NCBI GenBank assembly: GCA_951799405.1
Contig: OX637352.1
Coordinates: 13,836,820-13,900,819, forward strand
Source: Agapetus fuscipes
Lineage: Eukaryota > Arthropoda > Insecta > Trichoptera > Glossosomatidae
DNA: 64,000 nt
Direction of reading: 5' to 3'
The position numbers and the translations under genes are program-made. Under the pieces are notes generated by a model, which saw nothing but the letters and a program-made list of their open reading frames with translations, did not search any database and was not told where the DNA came from. Shown piece after piece: positions 1 to 10,365 of this stretch (position 1 is the stretch's first letter; the number at the start of each line of letters is the position of its first letter).

Positions 1-25
1 CTTTTCTGATTCTTCTTCTTATTAT

Positions 26-349
26 CTCTCATTGCTGAGGGTTATGACCCGTGTGGAGGCAACTACTCTCATTGCTGAGGGTTATGACCCGTGTGGAGGC
101 AACTACTCTCATTGCTGAGGGTTATGACCCGTGTGGAGGCAACTACTCTCATTGCTGAGGGTTATGACCCGTGTGGAGGCAACTACTCTCATTGCTGAGG
201 GTTATGACCCGTGTGGAGGCAACTACTCTCATTGCTGAGGGTTATGACCCGTGTGGAGGCAACTACTCTCATTGCTGAGGGTTATGACCCGTGTGGAGGC
301 AACTACTCTCATTGCTGAGGGTTATGACCCGTGTGGAGGCAACTACTCT
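26..349. repeat. 40-bp minisatellite, about 8 copies
   Basis: Eight consecutive copies of a 40-bp unit beginning CTCTCATTGCTGAGGG follow one another with no visible mismatch. The array lies in the intron upstream of the first visible SLC13 exon. The unit shows no coding frame I recognise. Perfect identity suggests recent expansion or a collapsed/expanded assembly region. Confidence 0.95.
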
Positions 350-479
350 TCTTTAGCTCTCTCTTGAATATGGCAGCATTCCAACTAATTGTCTGCCGTT
401 GTCCATATCTAAAATCACTTTCTTTAATGGAATTTAAATAAGTATATCAGGCTTATTTATTTTTCATTAAGTAGACATT

Positions 480-625
480 ATAAAAGAGCCCTGGTTTTGT
501 GTGCCCTCTCCAACCACAGATAAGACCTTTTAAAAAGCTGTGTCTTGAGTGCTCCACGGAACAAGCTCTCAGACTTGGAGCTCTTCCCTGAAGGGAGTTC
601 AGATGACAGTCTGTTCCATCAAAAT
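480..625 (-). mobile_element. CR1-like LINE 3' coding remnant
   Basis: This stretch matches the block at 9785-9975 (shared words such as gtgccttgagtgctcc and agtctgttcc). On the - strand these encode the degraded C-terminal tail common to CR1/Jockey-type LINE reverse transcriptases. It sits in an SLC13 intron and is non-coding now. Confidence 0.5.
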
Positions 626-639
626 AATCTATGCCTATC

Positions 640-806
640 CATATCTAAGTGGCCACATAATACCAAATAAAACCAAATTTCAAATGAACATAAGCCTTGC
701 AACTCTTGCAGACCTCTCCAGAAACAGAGGTGACATTGGCAAAGTTAACCATTTTTTTTATAGTATAAGTGATCAGCCTCATAACAACCTACAAGTCAAG
801 GAAATG
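640..806 (-). mobile_element. LINE-A 3' end, truncated copy
   Basis: The block contains the LINE-A landmarks in antisense order: ...CATAAGCC, GACATTGGCAAAGT, GATCAGCCTCAT and the terminal AGTCAAGGAA. The TAGAT-type tail is missing here. It lies in an intron of the SLC13 gene. Confidence 0.7.
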
Positions 807-955
807 GAACAACAACAAAAATAGACCTGCAATCTGCAAAGCGCACTCCCCTGTAAAAAGGTTCATTATGTGTGCAGCTTACTCACATTTTGCATTGCAT
901 CCTAGTCCATTTAAATTCAAAACAACTATGCAGATATTGATTTTGGTGTTGCCAG

Positions 956-3900
956 AGTGGCCTGGGCAGCGTGTACGTGGATAAAGTGGTGGAGGTGAAG
1001 AGGAAGAGAGGCGACCCCCTCTACAGGCTGTGCAGGACACTGAGGTGGAAGTTCGTGCCTCCCAAGCTGGTGCTGGAGGACGAGGAGGCTGCCAGTGTGG
1101 TCAAGTGAGTCATCCCTTTATACGAGTGGCGCTGCCATCTGAGAATTCAAGGCGAAAGCTTTATTACTATATAGAGTAATGTGCTCCACAATCTTATCTC
1201 TAATGATGATGATGATGGATGATTTCTTTCCTGTGGCGCCATTTAATGGTCCAGGACCATCTCAAGGGCGCCATGGCTTCTCGAGAAAAGTAGTGTCTTC
1301 AGTTCCTTTCTGAAGGTGGTGGTAGGCTGGTTCGCGCGAACACCGATGGTAAATTGTTCCAGGCCACCGGCCCGGCCACCGCAAAGCTTCTGTCTGCAAA
1401 GTTTGATGTGTTTGCTCTATTGGGCACTATAACCTTGTTGACAGCAGTAAGGGCAGAGCGTAGTGGTCTTTTTGAAGTCCCATCGACAGAGCATAGCTCA
1501 GCGAGACATGGGGGTGCAGTGCCATTCAGGGCCCTATGCACAGTGAGACACAACTTAAATTCCACCCTCTCTCGGACCCTCAGCCAGTGCAGTTCTAATC
1601 TAATCTAAGTTGCAAAGATATGTAACATTGGGGATTCACATTACATGCATTCTCACAAGTAGACACGTACAAGTTCGCACTTGCACATGCCGCATGATGC
1701 CGCATGTGAACCTACAACATAAAAACCAAATCTCAAAAAAACATAAGCCCTACAACTTTTGCCGATCTTCCCTCAAACAGGGGTGACATTGGCAAAGTGA
1801 ACCATTTTTACAGTCATGGAAATCTATAATAATAATCTATAATCTAAGTTGCAAGGATATATTCATTTAAAGCTCTCAGATGTATGCCCACAAACCAACA
1901 AGTGCAGTTCGCGCTTACAAATGCGCTGAATGTGTACTTACAAATAAAATCCAAACCTCAAATGAACATAAGCCCCACAACTTTTGCCGACCTTCCCTGA
2001 AACAGGGGTGACATTGGCAAAGTGAACCATTTTTTACAGTATGGGTGGTCAGCCTCATACCAACCTGTAAGTCAAGGAATCAGATCATTATTTTGCAGCC
2101 TGGCTTCAAGCCTTTGATAGCTTTAATGTTGCATTGTTGTTTACAGGAAGCACCCTAGTGACGTCACAATCTGCTACTTTTTATTGGTGGCGTACTCCTC
2201 CTCCCTCGGTGAGTTCATGAAACATAACCTGTAAGATATGTGTGATACTGAAGCCATAGAGTAACTTTCTAGCTTAATGTAACGTGCATTGTTCTAGGTG
2301 GGATGGCAACACTGGTGGGCACCCCGACAAACATGGTGTACAAAGGAATACTAGAGACGTGTGTAAACTTACTTTTTACTTTTTTAAGCTTAGTGTTGAT
2401 TTGTTAAAGTTTTATAACATTTAGACGCTTTACACACTAGACGCGTTCTGCCTGGTTATAGTCTATGGATTACCTAACAGACTGTGTGAAAGCTTGCATA
2501 CATCCCCATACGCTACTAGACTTTTGACCCGGTAATCCATAGACAAACTGCGGGCAGAATGTGTCTAGTCTATGACGGGCCGTATACATCTAAATCCAAG
2601 CTGCAAGGATATGTATCATTTGAGATTCACATTAAATGCATTCTCACAAGCAGGCCCGGATTAACCCTTCTGGGGTCCTGGTTCGGTCGCACCGCTCGAA
2701 CCGCCCTTAATCCGGGCCTGCCCACTAGCAGACACCATGCTCAAACCCTCCTCGGACCCGTCCTGTATGTATGTGTCAGAAGGACCCACAGCACATGGAC
2801 GCTCATGCAAAGCTATATATTTTCTCAAGTGGCGAAAGGCCTTCCCAGACACGCATAATTTCACGCTCACACATGCCGCATGTGGACCTGCAATAAAAAA
2901 AAACAATCTCAAATGAACATAAGCCCTGCAACTCTTGCCGACCTTCCCTGAAACAGGGGTGACATTGGCAAAGTGAACCATTTTTTACAGTATGGGTGGT
3001 CAACCTCATACCAACCTATCAGTCAAGGAATACAAGCAATTACTTAAATACATTCAAATATATAAAACAAATAAACACTTAACAATTAAACAGTAAAAAA
3101 CTAAAACCTACAAAACATATTCTGTAAAAAAAAAATTTTAAAGTCTCAGCTTTTACCGCCGGCATTACAGATCAACCGCCATTTCTTTCGGTCCTTGCAT
3201 ACTTCTTTCATTTCATCCAGAATGTACAGAATTATGTTTCAAATGAAATAAAGCATAAAACAGAATCAATACCTTAAAGGGAGAACTGAATAAGTGACAT
3301 ATCAAGCTGATGCTGGAGTGATGTTTCCCAGGATCTGTTGCCGTGGTCTATGGAAGCTGGAGCTTCCGGACGTTTCGCCCATGTCTGCGATGGGCTTCTT
3401 CAGCTTGAAGTGTGATGATGAAGATGATCTTGATTTATATTAAGCTATAATGGCACCTTTTTTCCTATTTTCTACGAGGGAAAACATGAGAAGAGTGTGA
3501 AGATCCTTTAGTTTAAAACTTTTTCATGAGCACTTCTTTAGATTTAGTTCACTTACTATAAGAAGTTACACCCAATAAAAGGTTTAATCCACAATTTCTC
3601 AAATCAGAGAATCAGCACTTATTCAGTTTTACCTTTAAGGTGACGCAACTCGCAACTACGCAACTCAGCTACACATATAGTGTAACTTCTTGCCTGCGTT
3701 AGCCCCAAAGGGGTCGCATGTGGCGATTCGGGACCTATTTATTTTTACGGGTAAGGGGGCCGGCCTCACACCAACCACTTTCATTTGAAATGGGGGCTTC
3801 CCAGCTCCCGGGGGGCTGGTTCTCATTTCTTGTGAAGGCTGAGTAAACCTTTGAGATCGAACCCTTGCTCTCGGCATGGAATGCAAGTATTCTACCAATT

Positions 3901-6900
3901 GAGCTATCAACCTTTTTACGAGCTTGATCGTCGTCGCTACAAAGCGCCAATTCTCAAGCAAGACCCAGTTGCTGTAAGGCTGGATGGACCTTTGGTGACC
4001 GGTCTTTGGTAAAGGTTTTATGAATTTTTCAACCCAGCGAAGAGATTTTTTTAAAATATAAATGGCATATTTTTTGTGCTCCGCCGGGAATTGAACCCAC
4101 AACCTTCCCATTCAGAGTCCGAAGTGTTACCACTGAACTACGGACCGGTCGAATGATATTATTAATAATGAAGAATACATACTTTGATCTATTTCAAAAT
4201 GTGATTTCATCTTAAGCTTAAACACACTATACTAATCTACATTAGGTTATCAAAGTTTAAGTATATGCATTGTTGGTTGTCATGTTGCAGCCGCTTCCCT
4301 GACGCGCCTCCCGTGGACTTTGCCGCCTTCATGTCCTTCTCCGTCCCGCCCCTCCTCGTCATCCACACCCTCACCTACTTCTGGATGATCTACTATCTCA
4401 TGGGATTCCTGAGGTCACATTACTTCCTTACTTATAATACTTTCCTTTTACGTATTCAGTCAAACGCGGCTATAGCCATCATAGATATAGTGAGTTCATG
4501 GCTACAATGAGCAATTACTTACTCATTACTACTAATTACTTACAACTATGAGAACTTGGTGTTTTCACGACTCATTCCTTTGCTAAGCTACCCGCTTATG
4601 GAACGAATTACTGGTATCTGTGCTTCCACCCCAATTTATCCTTGCCATATGTAAAACCAATATCAATCGCCACTTCCTTTCAGTGTCTCAAAACAAAACC
4701 AACGCAACGCAACACACACCACAACACTACGCAGCCAACAGCCCTGCAACAAAGGATCAGGACATAAACCGCCACATCACATACACCTCTGCGGCACTAC
4801 AAGTATCATAAACTCCTTGAGTCTCTGAAATCTAGGAAGTGTCCCACACAGGATTCTTTAAAAAAACGTGAAACATTTTTACAGTATGGGTGATCAGTTC
4901 CTTGACTTATACATAGGTCGGATGAGCTTTATTACAAAGCCTGCTATTATATGCTGTATGAATTGATGATTGCAATCCTCAGGCCCAACAGTGAGCAGGC
5001 CAAGAGGGTCCACCTGGAGAAGGAGGGCATCCACATCATGAGGAGGGCCATCCTGCAGCAGTACGACCTGTTGGGGCCCATCAGCTTTGGGGAGAAGGTG
5101 ACCATTATACAACAAATCTATTGAATCATACCTTTCCTACAACTTTGTATAACCAATCGCTCCGGCATATATGTAAAATGGAGGGAAAAAAAATTCATGT
5201 CTATCTGCCAGAGTTTTGAATCTCCCCACTACCGTCTTGGTGCTGTGAACCATGCAAAGCCATCTGATAATGGCAGCTTGGGTGTAAAAATTCTTGTTTT
5301 TGTTGCTGTTGCAAAATAATATGATTGCACTTACGAAACTGGTTGAATCTGTCAAAGAATTCCAATAATATGAATGGTTATTTGCTTTGATGCATATGGT
5401 CCTGATTCAGATGCTGTCTTTAATCTATAATCTAAGTCGCAAAGATTTAGATTGTTGGAGGGTATTGTCTGTATTGCAGAGTGCCTGTGCGCTGCTGGTC
5501 ATGGTGGTCGGCCTGTTCCTCACCCGCAGCCCCGGCTTCATCACCGGCTGGGGGGACGTCATCTCTCCCAACAAGTATGTCCTCACTCTACACAATATAT
5601 ACCTACATCTAGTGGGCAATGCTATGGACTCATAATCGGAAGATCGTGGATTCAATCCCTGAAGGAGCACTACAAACTATCTGAATGTTCAAAATGATTT
5701 TGTTTTTTACAAGTACCTACAAGTTTTTTTGTACAAGTTTTTAGTACAAGAGTAGTTGTTAAGTAGATATAAAAAATAAAAAGATGATATGGGTAAAGCC
5801 ACCAATTTTGCCACAAGTCGCTAAAAAGTGTTGAATAATTTTTCGCGACGATGACGTGAAAGTGACGAAAACTTTAGCGCTACCGTAGCGTGAGGGTGAC
5901 TAAAACTATATAAAAATATATTTTAAAATAAGGACAGTGTTCCCTTAATTTGTATGAAAAGTTTTAATGAAAAATTTGTATGAAAAGTAAACAAATATTC
6001 ATGTTTAAGCTGGCCTTTACAAGGTGACGAAAAAGAAGTGATGAAGACAATCACGCCACCGGTGTCGATGAAGTGTCAAAAAAGTAGCGAAAAATAGCCG
6101 GTCGCGTTAGTGTAAATAAAGATTGCTCGCAAACACAGTGTATTTAAGTCATAGTGATCAATGAAATTCAATAACCAATGTTTTTGGAACCTAGAGCACT
6201 ACAGATCTTGGATAAAATCCTAACGTACTTTTGTAAATTTCACCAAAACGTGTGTCCCGAGGAACTGACCATTCTTCCTCACGACGAAGCTGACAAATTA
6301 CTGACGCCAATTGACGTTATTGTTTTGTGTGTGTATGTGTTTTATAAATCATTAAGTGTAGCCAGTCGGATAAAACACACATCAATACGATTCACGTACA
6401 AATTGACAATGGAAATGGTCGCGTTAATGAGGTGTCGAAAAAGAAGTAAAACACGTAAAATTATTCGAGCACAGAAAAAAATAGGTTACAGTGCTTGTAT
6501 CCTTATGCAATGTACTTAGAAAGGCTAGCTAGTTATATGTTTATGCCAAAATATTCAATATTTAACGTATAAAATACCTAAAACTTTACGAAAATGTTGG
6601 TCAAAGTCAGCACCTCCCAAAATTCACCGAATTTTTACCCGAATTTTACCCGCTTTTTAGGGAAAGCATTAGAATATTTCTGTAAATAGAAATGTATTCT
6701 AAAACATTTCTATATGCCATTTAAGACGATGAACTACTTATTTCAATTCAAGTACTTCAAAAACAGTACGAGTTCATATTTTTGAGAAACTTTACTGGAA
6801 ACTTTTGAGTAGGGCAAATGTGGCAAAATTGGTGGCTTTACCCATATAAGTATCAAAAAACAATGGAATAATATAGATTAGTATTGAAGGACATCAGTGA

Positions 6901-9900
6901 TGTGTCCTTCATACATGTCATACAGCCTGCTTAAAGTGGCGCTGGCCAGGTCATGTCGCAAGGCAGGACCATGACAGGTAGCCAAAAAGGATCGTCCAGT
7001 AGCGGCCCAGGATGTCCAAGCGGGGAGTGGGGAGACCTCAACTGAGGTGGCTGGACGACATCAAGGGAACTGCAGGCAGAGGATGGCTGAACACAGCAGC
7101 TGATGTTCATGACAGAAATGGAGAGGATTGGAAGAGGCCTACGTCCAGGAATCTTCACTGTCCTTGTGATGTTCATCATCCCAACTTACCTGCAATAATA
7201 CAGCTCAGCTACTTCCAGGTACATAGGAGACTCGTGTGCCGCCATCTTCACTGTCCTCGTGATGTTCATCGTCCCAACTTACCTGCAGTTCAAGGAATTC
7301 TTCAAACGCAGCAACGGTAAGCACATTTACTTCAATCAATAATAATCTATAATGTAAGTTGATAAGATATGTTAACATTTAGAATTCTTATTAAAAATAT
7401 GCCCAATAGCGGACAAGTAAGTTTGAGCGAATTGTTAGGTGGGTTTTTTGTCTATTAAATTCCTTCCTACTTTAGCCATGTATTAGCCTTGTCTATCCAG
7501 ATTATCTACTCAATATGTAACAGCATCCCAGTGTGAGGACAGAGGTGGAGAGGATTGGACGAGGCCTACGTCCAGGAGCGGATTGAGAAAGGCAGAGGAA
7601 TGCGATGACTGGTCCGTAGTATAGTGGTGACACATCCGACTCGTAAATGGAAGGTTCTGGGTTGAAATCTCAGCAAAACCTTATAGCAACCGGGTCTTGC
7701 TTGAGAACTGGTGGTTTCTATAGCGACGGTCTAGTATGCAGAGGGCTCTTGAGGTGTGGTTCACAAGAAAACAGCGGTCACCAATTACTTCATCCTAATA
7801 TTATTATACGAGTACCTACATGTATTGTTTGTCATGGTCATATTGTGTGTTGTTGTCAGTGGCTGTTGGTGACCTGCCCAAGGAGAGCAGTCCTGGTCTG
7901 CTGTCCTGGCCGCTGCTGCAGGAGAAGGTCTACTGGGAGCTCATCTTCCTCCTGGGTAAGCATTAACGCAAGCTTTCATAGCCCAGCGCACATGGCAAGA
8001 TCAGTAGATAAGTACTTTAGTTTACAATGAGTGACGGTTATAAGAAAATAATTGGCTGGTCTTTCATTCACTTTATATCCTATTTCAACTGTAGATCAAC
8101 AAAATGTTTTCAAGGCCTTTGTGAACATGTTGCACTTGACTGGTTGGGTGCATCTTCCCATACCACATTGATATGTGATGTCATGTTGTGCAGGAGGAGG
8201 CCTGGCCCTGGCCGCAGCCAGCAAGAGCAGTGGTCTCTCTGCAGTGGTGGCGGGCTGGCTCTCTGGCCTGGACGCCGCGGCCTCCCCCGTGCTGGTGCTG
8301 GCCGTCATGCTGCTGGCCATGCAGATGCTCACACAGATCTGCTCCAACGTGGCCACCGCCAGCATCCTGCTGCCCATCATCGCCGAGCTGGTAACCACAT
8401 CTCCTACTTCTATGTCAATCATGTAGGACGAGTGTCAATATTTAATTACATTGTTCAGTCGATAGCTCAGCTGATAGAGCGCTTGCATTCCATGCCGAGA
8501 ACTCGGGTTCGAATCCCACCGAGGGTATCGAAAATAATTTCCCGTTTCGATCTTTCATAACCCAAAATAAAATAACGACAAGGTTTACTCAGCCTTAACA
8601 AGAAATTTATACCAACCCTCTCAGGAGCTTAGAAGCCCCCCACTTCAACTGAAGTGGTTGACGTACAGCCAGTCCCCTTACCTGTAAAAACAAATAGGTT
8701 CCACTCCCCACATGCAGGGATAATGCGGCAATCAGTTACACTATATGTGTAGCTTAGTTGCGTTACGTGTTAGTGATTGGAACAAGTGGTCACAGAGTAT
8801 CACACGACTCTATCGGTTTCGCACACTGACGCTTTCCCCACTGCCTCTGTCTGCGCGCACATTCCCATGTGGTGGAGTTTGCTTCCTTCAACAATGGTGT
8901 ATTCGCAGTCCCCACACCTTTCCCTTGGTTTCCTCTAGATGTGACTGTGAAGGCTTGAAGTGTTCCTTGCAGGCGCTGGTGATGCACGTGAACCCCATAG
9001 TGCTGATGCTGCCCTGCACGCTGTCCACCTCCTTCGCCTTCCACACCCCAGTGGGCACGGCGGCCAACGCCATAGTCTGCACCTACGTCAACATTCCTCC
9101 CAAGAGAATGGTGAGCATGCATTCCATCATCTCTAGCTGACATGACAAATAAAGAGTAAAAATTAAAGATTGGAGAAAAATGGGACATTCATGCTTATCT
9201 GTGAGGATCGACATTCGAAACAGCTTAAAGTAAACATGGTGAAAATCAGAACTAATGTCGCCAACATCTTGTAAAACGGCACTTTTGACAGTTCAATGTG
9301 AAGTTGGCTGAATCGCTAACATTTTAGAGATATTTTGTTGAAGAAAAACGAAATAAAACCCATTGATTTTATGAGTTTGAAGGCCGCAAAGTTATAACAG
9401 CGCCCTCCTTAAGCTTTCATCTAAATTCAGTTTAAGCTGCGTACGTCTGTACATTTAAATGTGAGCACATTGGCTTCGCATTTACACTTCCGCCAACATT
9501 GCATTTCTGTCCATGCATACTTTCTTCTTGCATGGTTTTTTTCGAGCAAGCTGTCCTTTATTGACTCTGGGCATCCTATTCATTCCCTATCTCAGGAATT
9601 TGGTCCATCCATACTCTTCTCAAGTTATCGGTCATCCTCTTCTTATCTATCGTACCGTACCCTAAGAAATAAGCAAGTATTTGGTCCCTGGAGAGTTTTT
9701 TTCCAGAATCTGTTGCCGTGGTTTATTGGAGCTGGAGCTTACACATGTTTTGCCCATAATAATAATAATAATAACAGGCTGATTTATTTTAAATTACACA
9801 TGATAAGAGAGCGCCGTTTTTGTGTGTGTCACACCTCAAGGGCCCTCTCCGATCATGGATAAGACTTTCTAAACAAGTGTGCCTTGAGTGCTCCTCGAAA

Positions 9901-10252
9901 TACACCCACAGATTTGGAGTTCTTCACTCCGGGTGGCAGTCTGTTCCACTCCACCGGCCCCGCAACACGGAAAGCATGTCTGTAATGGCCTGTTACAGTG
10001 AGATGGTGATGTTAGGAGCTTACTCGGGATATAAGAATAATAATGCAGGCACTTAACATGTGAGTTAGATGTCACTGCTCTTCCATATATTAACTACTAA
10101 TTAATTGAAGTATATTTTTTTGTTTGTGTGTTTAGTTCACAGCGGGCTTTGGTCCGTCGGTCATCAGCTTTGTGGTGCTGATAGGCTCCACCCTGCTCTA
10201 CAACCCCCTGGTGGACCCGCAGCTCAGCACCCTGCCAGCCTGGGCCAAGTGA
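956..10252 (+). CDS. Indy: SLC13/Indy-type sodium-dicarboxylate transporter, 3' exons
   Basis: Eleven exons encode the last 416 or so residues of an SLC13 (DASS) family plasma-membrane carboxylate carrier: 956-1104, 2147-2208, 2298-2358, 4291-4413, 4983-5097, 5480-5574, 7219-7316, 7860-7955, 8194-8390, 8973-9110 and 10136-10252 (TGA). All junctions have GT-AG introns with compatible phase. Family marks are GGMATLVGTPTN in the first half (exons 2-3), FPDAPPVDF, the second substrate/sodium signature SNVATASILLPI in exon 9, and TSFAFHTPVGTAANAIV in exon 10. Several hydrophobic membrane segments are visible, and the protein ends LPAWAK. The 5' exons (roughly 150-200 residues) lie outside the window. 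The first acceptor at 954-955 is a choice; a site 2 bp later would break the frame. 'Indy' is the insect family name; exact orthology and substrate are inferred. Confidence 0.92.
1299..1600 (-). pseudogene. LINE reverse-transcriptase C-terminal remnant
   Basis: The - strand reads about 88 codons with the motif VHRALNGTAPPCLAEL and then FAVAGPVAWNNLP, typical of the C-terminal tail of CR1/Jockey-type LINE reverse transcriptases. The catalytic RT domain is absent. It lies in the intron after the first visible SLC13 exon. Confidence 0.75.
1592..1820 (-). mobile_element. LINE-A 3' end with TAGAT-type tail
   Basis: It begins on the + strand with repeated TCTAA units (the antisense of the LINE tail), continues with AAGTTGCAAAGATATGT and ends in the conserved block GACATTGGCAAAGTGAACC. 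The last 30 bp of the family are missing. Confidence 0.8.
1831..2080 (-). mobile_element. LINE-A 3' end, divergent subfamily
   Basis: A second LINE-A copy directly abuts the previous one. It belongs to a subfamily marked by ATTCATTTAAAGCTCTCAGATG after the tail; copies at 29872, 33066 and (sense) 55885 share this variant. It ends 66 bp before an SLC13 exon. Confidence 0.8.
2651..2720. mobile_element. 70-bp hAT-like miniature TIR element
   Basis: The two ends form 14-bp perfect inverted repeats, CAGGCCCGGATTAA. The flanks CTCACAAG (2643-2650) and CCCACTAG (2721-2728) match at 6 of 8 positions, consistent with an old 8-bp target duplication typical of hAT elements. It is inserted in a LINE-A copy. 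Confidence 0.65.
2735..2850 (+). repeat. Dispersed repeat E
   Basis: This shares GTATGTATGTGTCA and AAAGCTATATATTTTCTCAAGTGG with 46660-46765 and, on the other strand, with 53125-53275. It is inserted into the same LINE-A copy; the bases CAGACAC occur on both sides and may be a target duplication. Class unknown. Confidence 0.6.
3295..3440 (-). repeat. Dispersed repeat H with hammerhead-like core
   Basis: On the - strand the element reads CTGAAGA, a hairpin formed by GCCCAT and ATGGGC, then GAAAC and GTCC. This resembles the CUGANGA/stem II/GAAA core of hammerhead ribozymes. Related pieces lie at 9690-9760, 10805-10880, 25378-25425, 34955-35020, 40713-40790, 52800-52880 and 55130-55220. Family identity (Penelope-like or otherwise) is not established. 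Confidence 0.45.
3661..4149 (-). mobile_element. Fused SINE-C/SINE-B element
   Basis: Read on the - strand, a tRNA-headed SINE-C (4149-3913) runs directly into a SINE-B with its own tRNA-like head (3912-3661; box A TAGCTCAATTGGTAG and box B GGTTCGATC). The same fusion point occurs at 57293-57745. It lies in an SLC13 intron. Confidence 0.75.
4555..4860 (+). pseudogene. LINE C-terminal remnant
   Basis: The sequence is collinear with the opposite-strand block 53870-54190 (shared features: exits through GAACGAATTACTGGTATCTGTG, AAAACCAATATCAATC and repeated CAACAC words). The other copy encodes [14 protein letters not shown], a LINE reverse-transcriptase tail. Frame is broken here. Confidence 0.55.
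5787..6847. mobile_element. 1.06-kb TIR DNA transposon, family unknown
   Basis: The ends are 29-bp perfect inverted repeats starting ATATGGGTAAAGCCACCAAT. The interior is AT-rich and contains one uninterrupted ORF of 113 codons. The outer bases are themselves AT palindromes, so the target duplication (TA or similar) cannot be fixed. It is inserted in an SLC13 intron between exons 5574 and 7219. Confidence 0.85.
6178..6519 (+). CDS. Uncharacterised 113-aa ORF inside the TIR element
   Basis: The ORF starts MFLEPRALQILDKILTYF and has a basic C-terminal half (RCRKRSKTRKIIRAQKK). I recognise no transposase catalytic motif or other domain. It is the only sizeable frame between the inverted repeats, so it may be a fragment of the element's own protein. 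It may also be chance: 113 codons in about 1 kb is not strong evidence. Confidence 0.35.
   Translation: MFLEPRALQILDKILTYFCKFHQNVCPEELTILPHDEADKLLTPIDVIVLCVYVFYKSLSVASRIKHTSIRFTYKLTMEMVALMRCRKRSKTRKIIRAQKKIGYSACILMQCT
6945..7150 (+). pseudogene. RTE/CR1-type LINE tail remnant
   Basis: The + strand encodes GRPQLRWLDDIKGTAGRGWL followed by DRNGEDWKR, the C-terminal pattern (GRP-x-RW-x-DDI...DR-x-WK) of LINE reverse transcriptases. A second short piece with GAGGATTGGACGAGGCCTACG lies at 7545-7600. Confidence 0.7.
7151..7194 (+). pseudogene. Duplicated fragment of SLC13 exon 7
   Basis: These 44 bases match 7244-7287 of the true exon with 2 differences (CTTGTG for CTCGTG and ATCATC for ATCGTC). 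The fragment has no splice acceptor or donor of its own and lies 93 bp upstream of its parent. Confidence 0.85.
7612..7805 (+). mobile_element. SINE-C copy
   Basis: The tRNA-like head (TCCGTAGTATAGTGGTGACAC) is followed by the SINE-C body word GGGTCTTGCTTGAGAACTGG and the tail block AGAGGGCTCTTGAGGTGTGG, ending near CATCCTAATATTATTA. Confidence 0.75.
8454..8767 (+). mobile_element. SINE-B, near full length
   Basis: The tRNA-like head carries box A (TAGCTCAGCTGATAGAGCG) and box B (GGTTCGAATCC), so it is an RNA polymerase III-type SINE head. The body runs through AAGGTTTACTCAGCC and ends TATATGTGTAGCTTAGTTGC. It lies in the SLC13 intron 8391-8972. This is the reference copy for the family. Confidence 0.85.
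9236..9405 (+). repeat. Dispersed repeat F
   Basis: It shares AAAATCAGAACTAATGTCGC, ATATTTTGTTGAAG and TTGAAGGCC with the opposite-strand block 61345-61502, and more weakly with 13107-13235. No coding potential or terminal repeats seen. Confidence 0.55.
9757..9985 (-). mobile_element. CR1-like LINE 3' end; tail shared with SINE-C
   Basis: On the - strand a degraded LINE C-terminal frame is followed by AGAGGGCCCTTGAGGTGTGA, CACACAAAAACGGCGCTC, AAATAAATCAGCCT and ATT repeats. The same order of words forms the 3' end of SINE-C copies, so this LINE is a candidate source of the SINE-C tail. Confidence 0.65.
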
Positions 10253-10365
10253 CACGTGACACGGCCAGCCAGCTGCTTCTCAACACGGATATCATTAATA
10301 TACATAGAATATATTGTCACCTTAAAGGTTAAACTGAATATGCCATGATTGCCAGTATGCCTCTA

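Larger units (their letters stand above)
2583..3240 (-). mobile_element. LINE-A copy with 3' UTR and end of ORF, carrying nested insertions
   Basis: The LINE-A 3' region (2583-3031) continues into 3032-3240, which matches the same LINE's upstream sequence at 23150-23310 (for example ATTACAGATCAACCGCCATTTCTTTC). This shows that the short family is the LINE's own 3' end. The 3' region is split by a 70-bp TIR element and by another repeat. Confidence 0.75.

Noticed and set aside
8454..8530. Genuine tRNA gene
   Set aside because: Box A and box B are present, but the sequence is continuous with a SINE body found in many copies, and the acceptor stem does not pair well.
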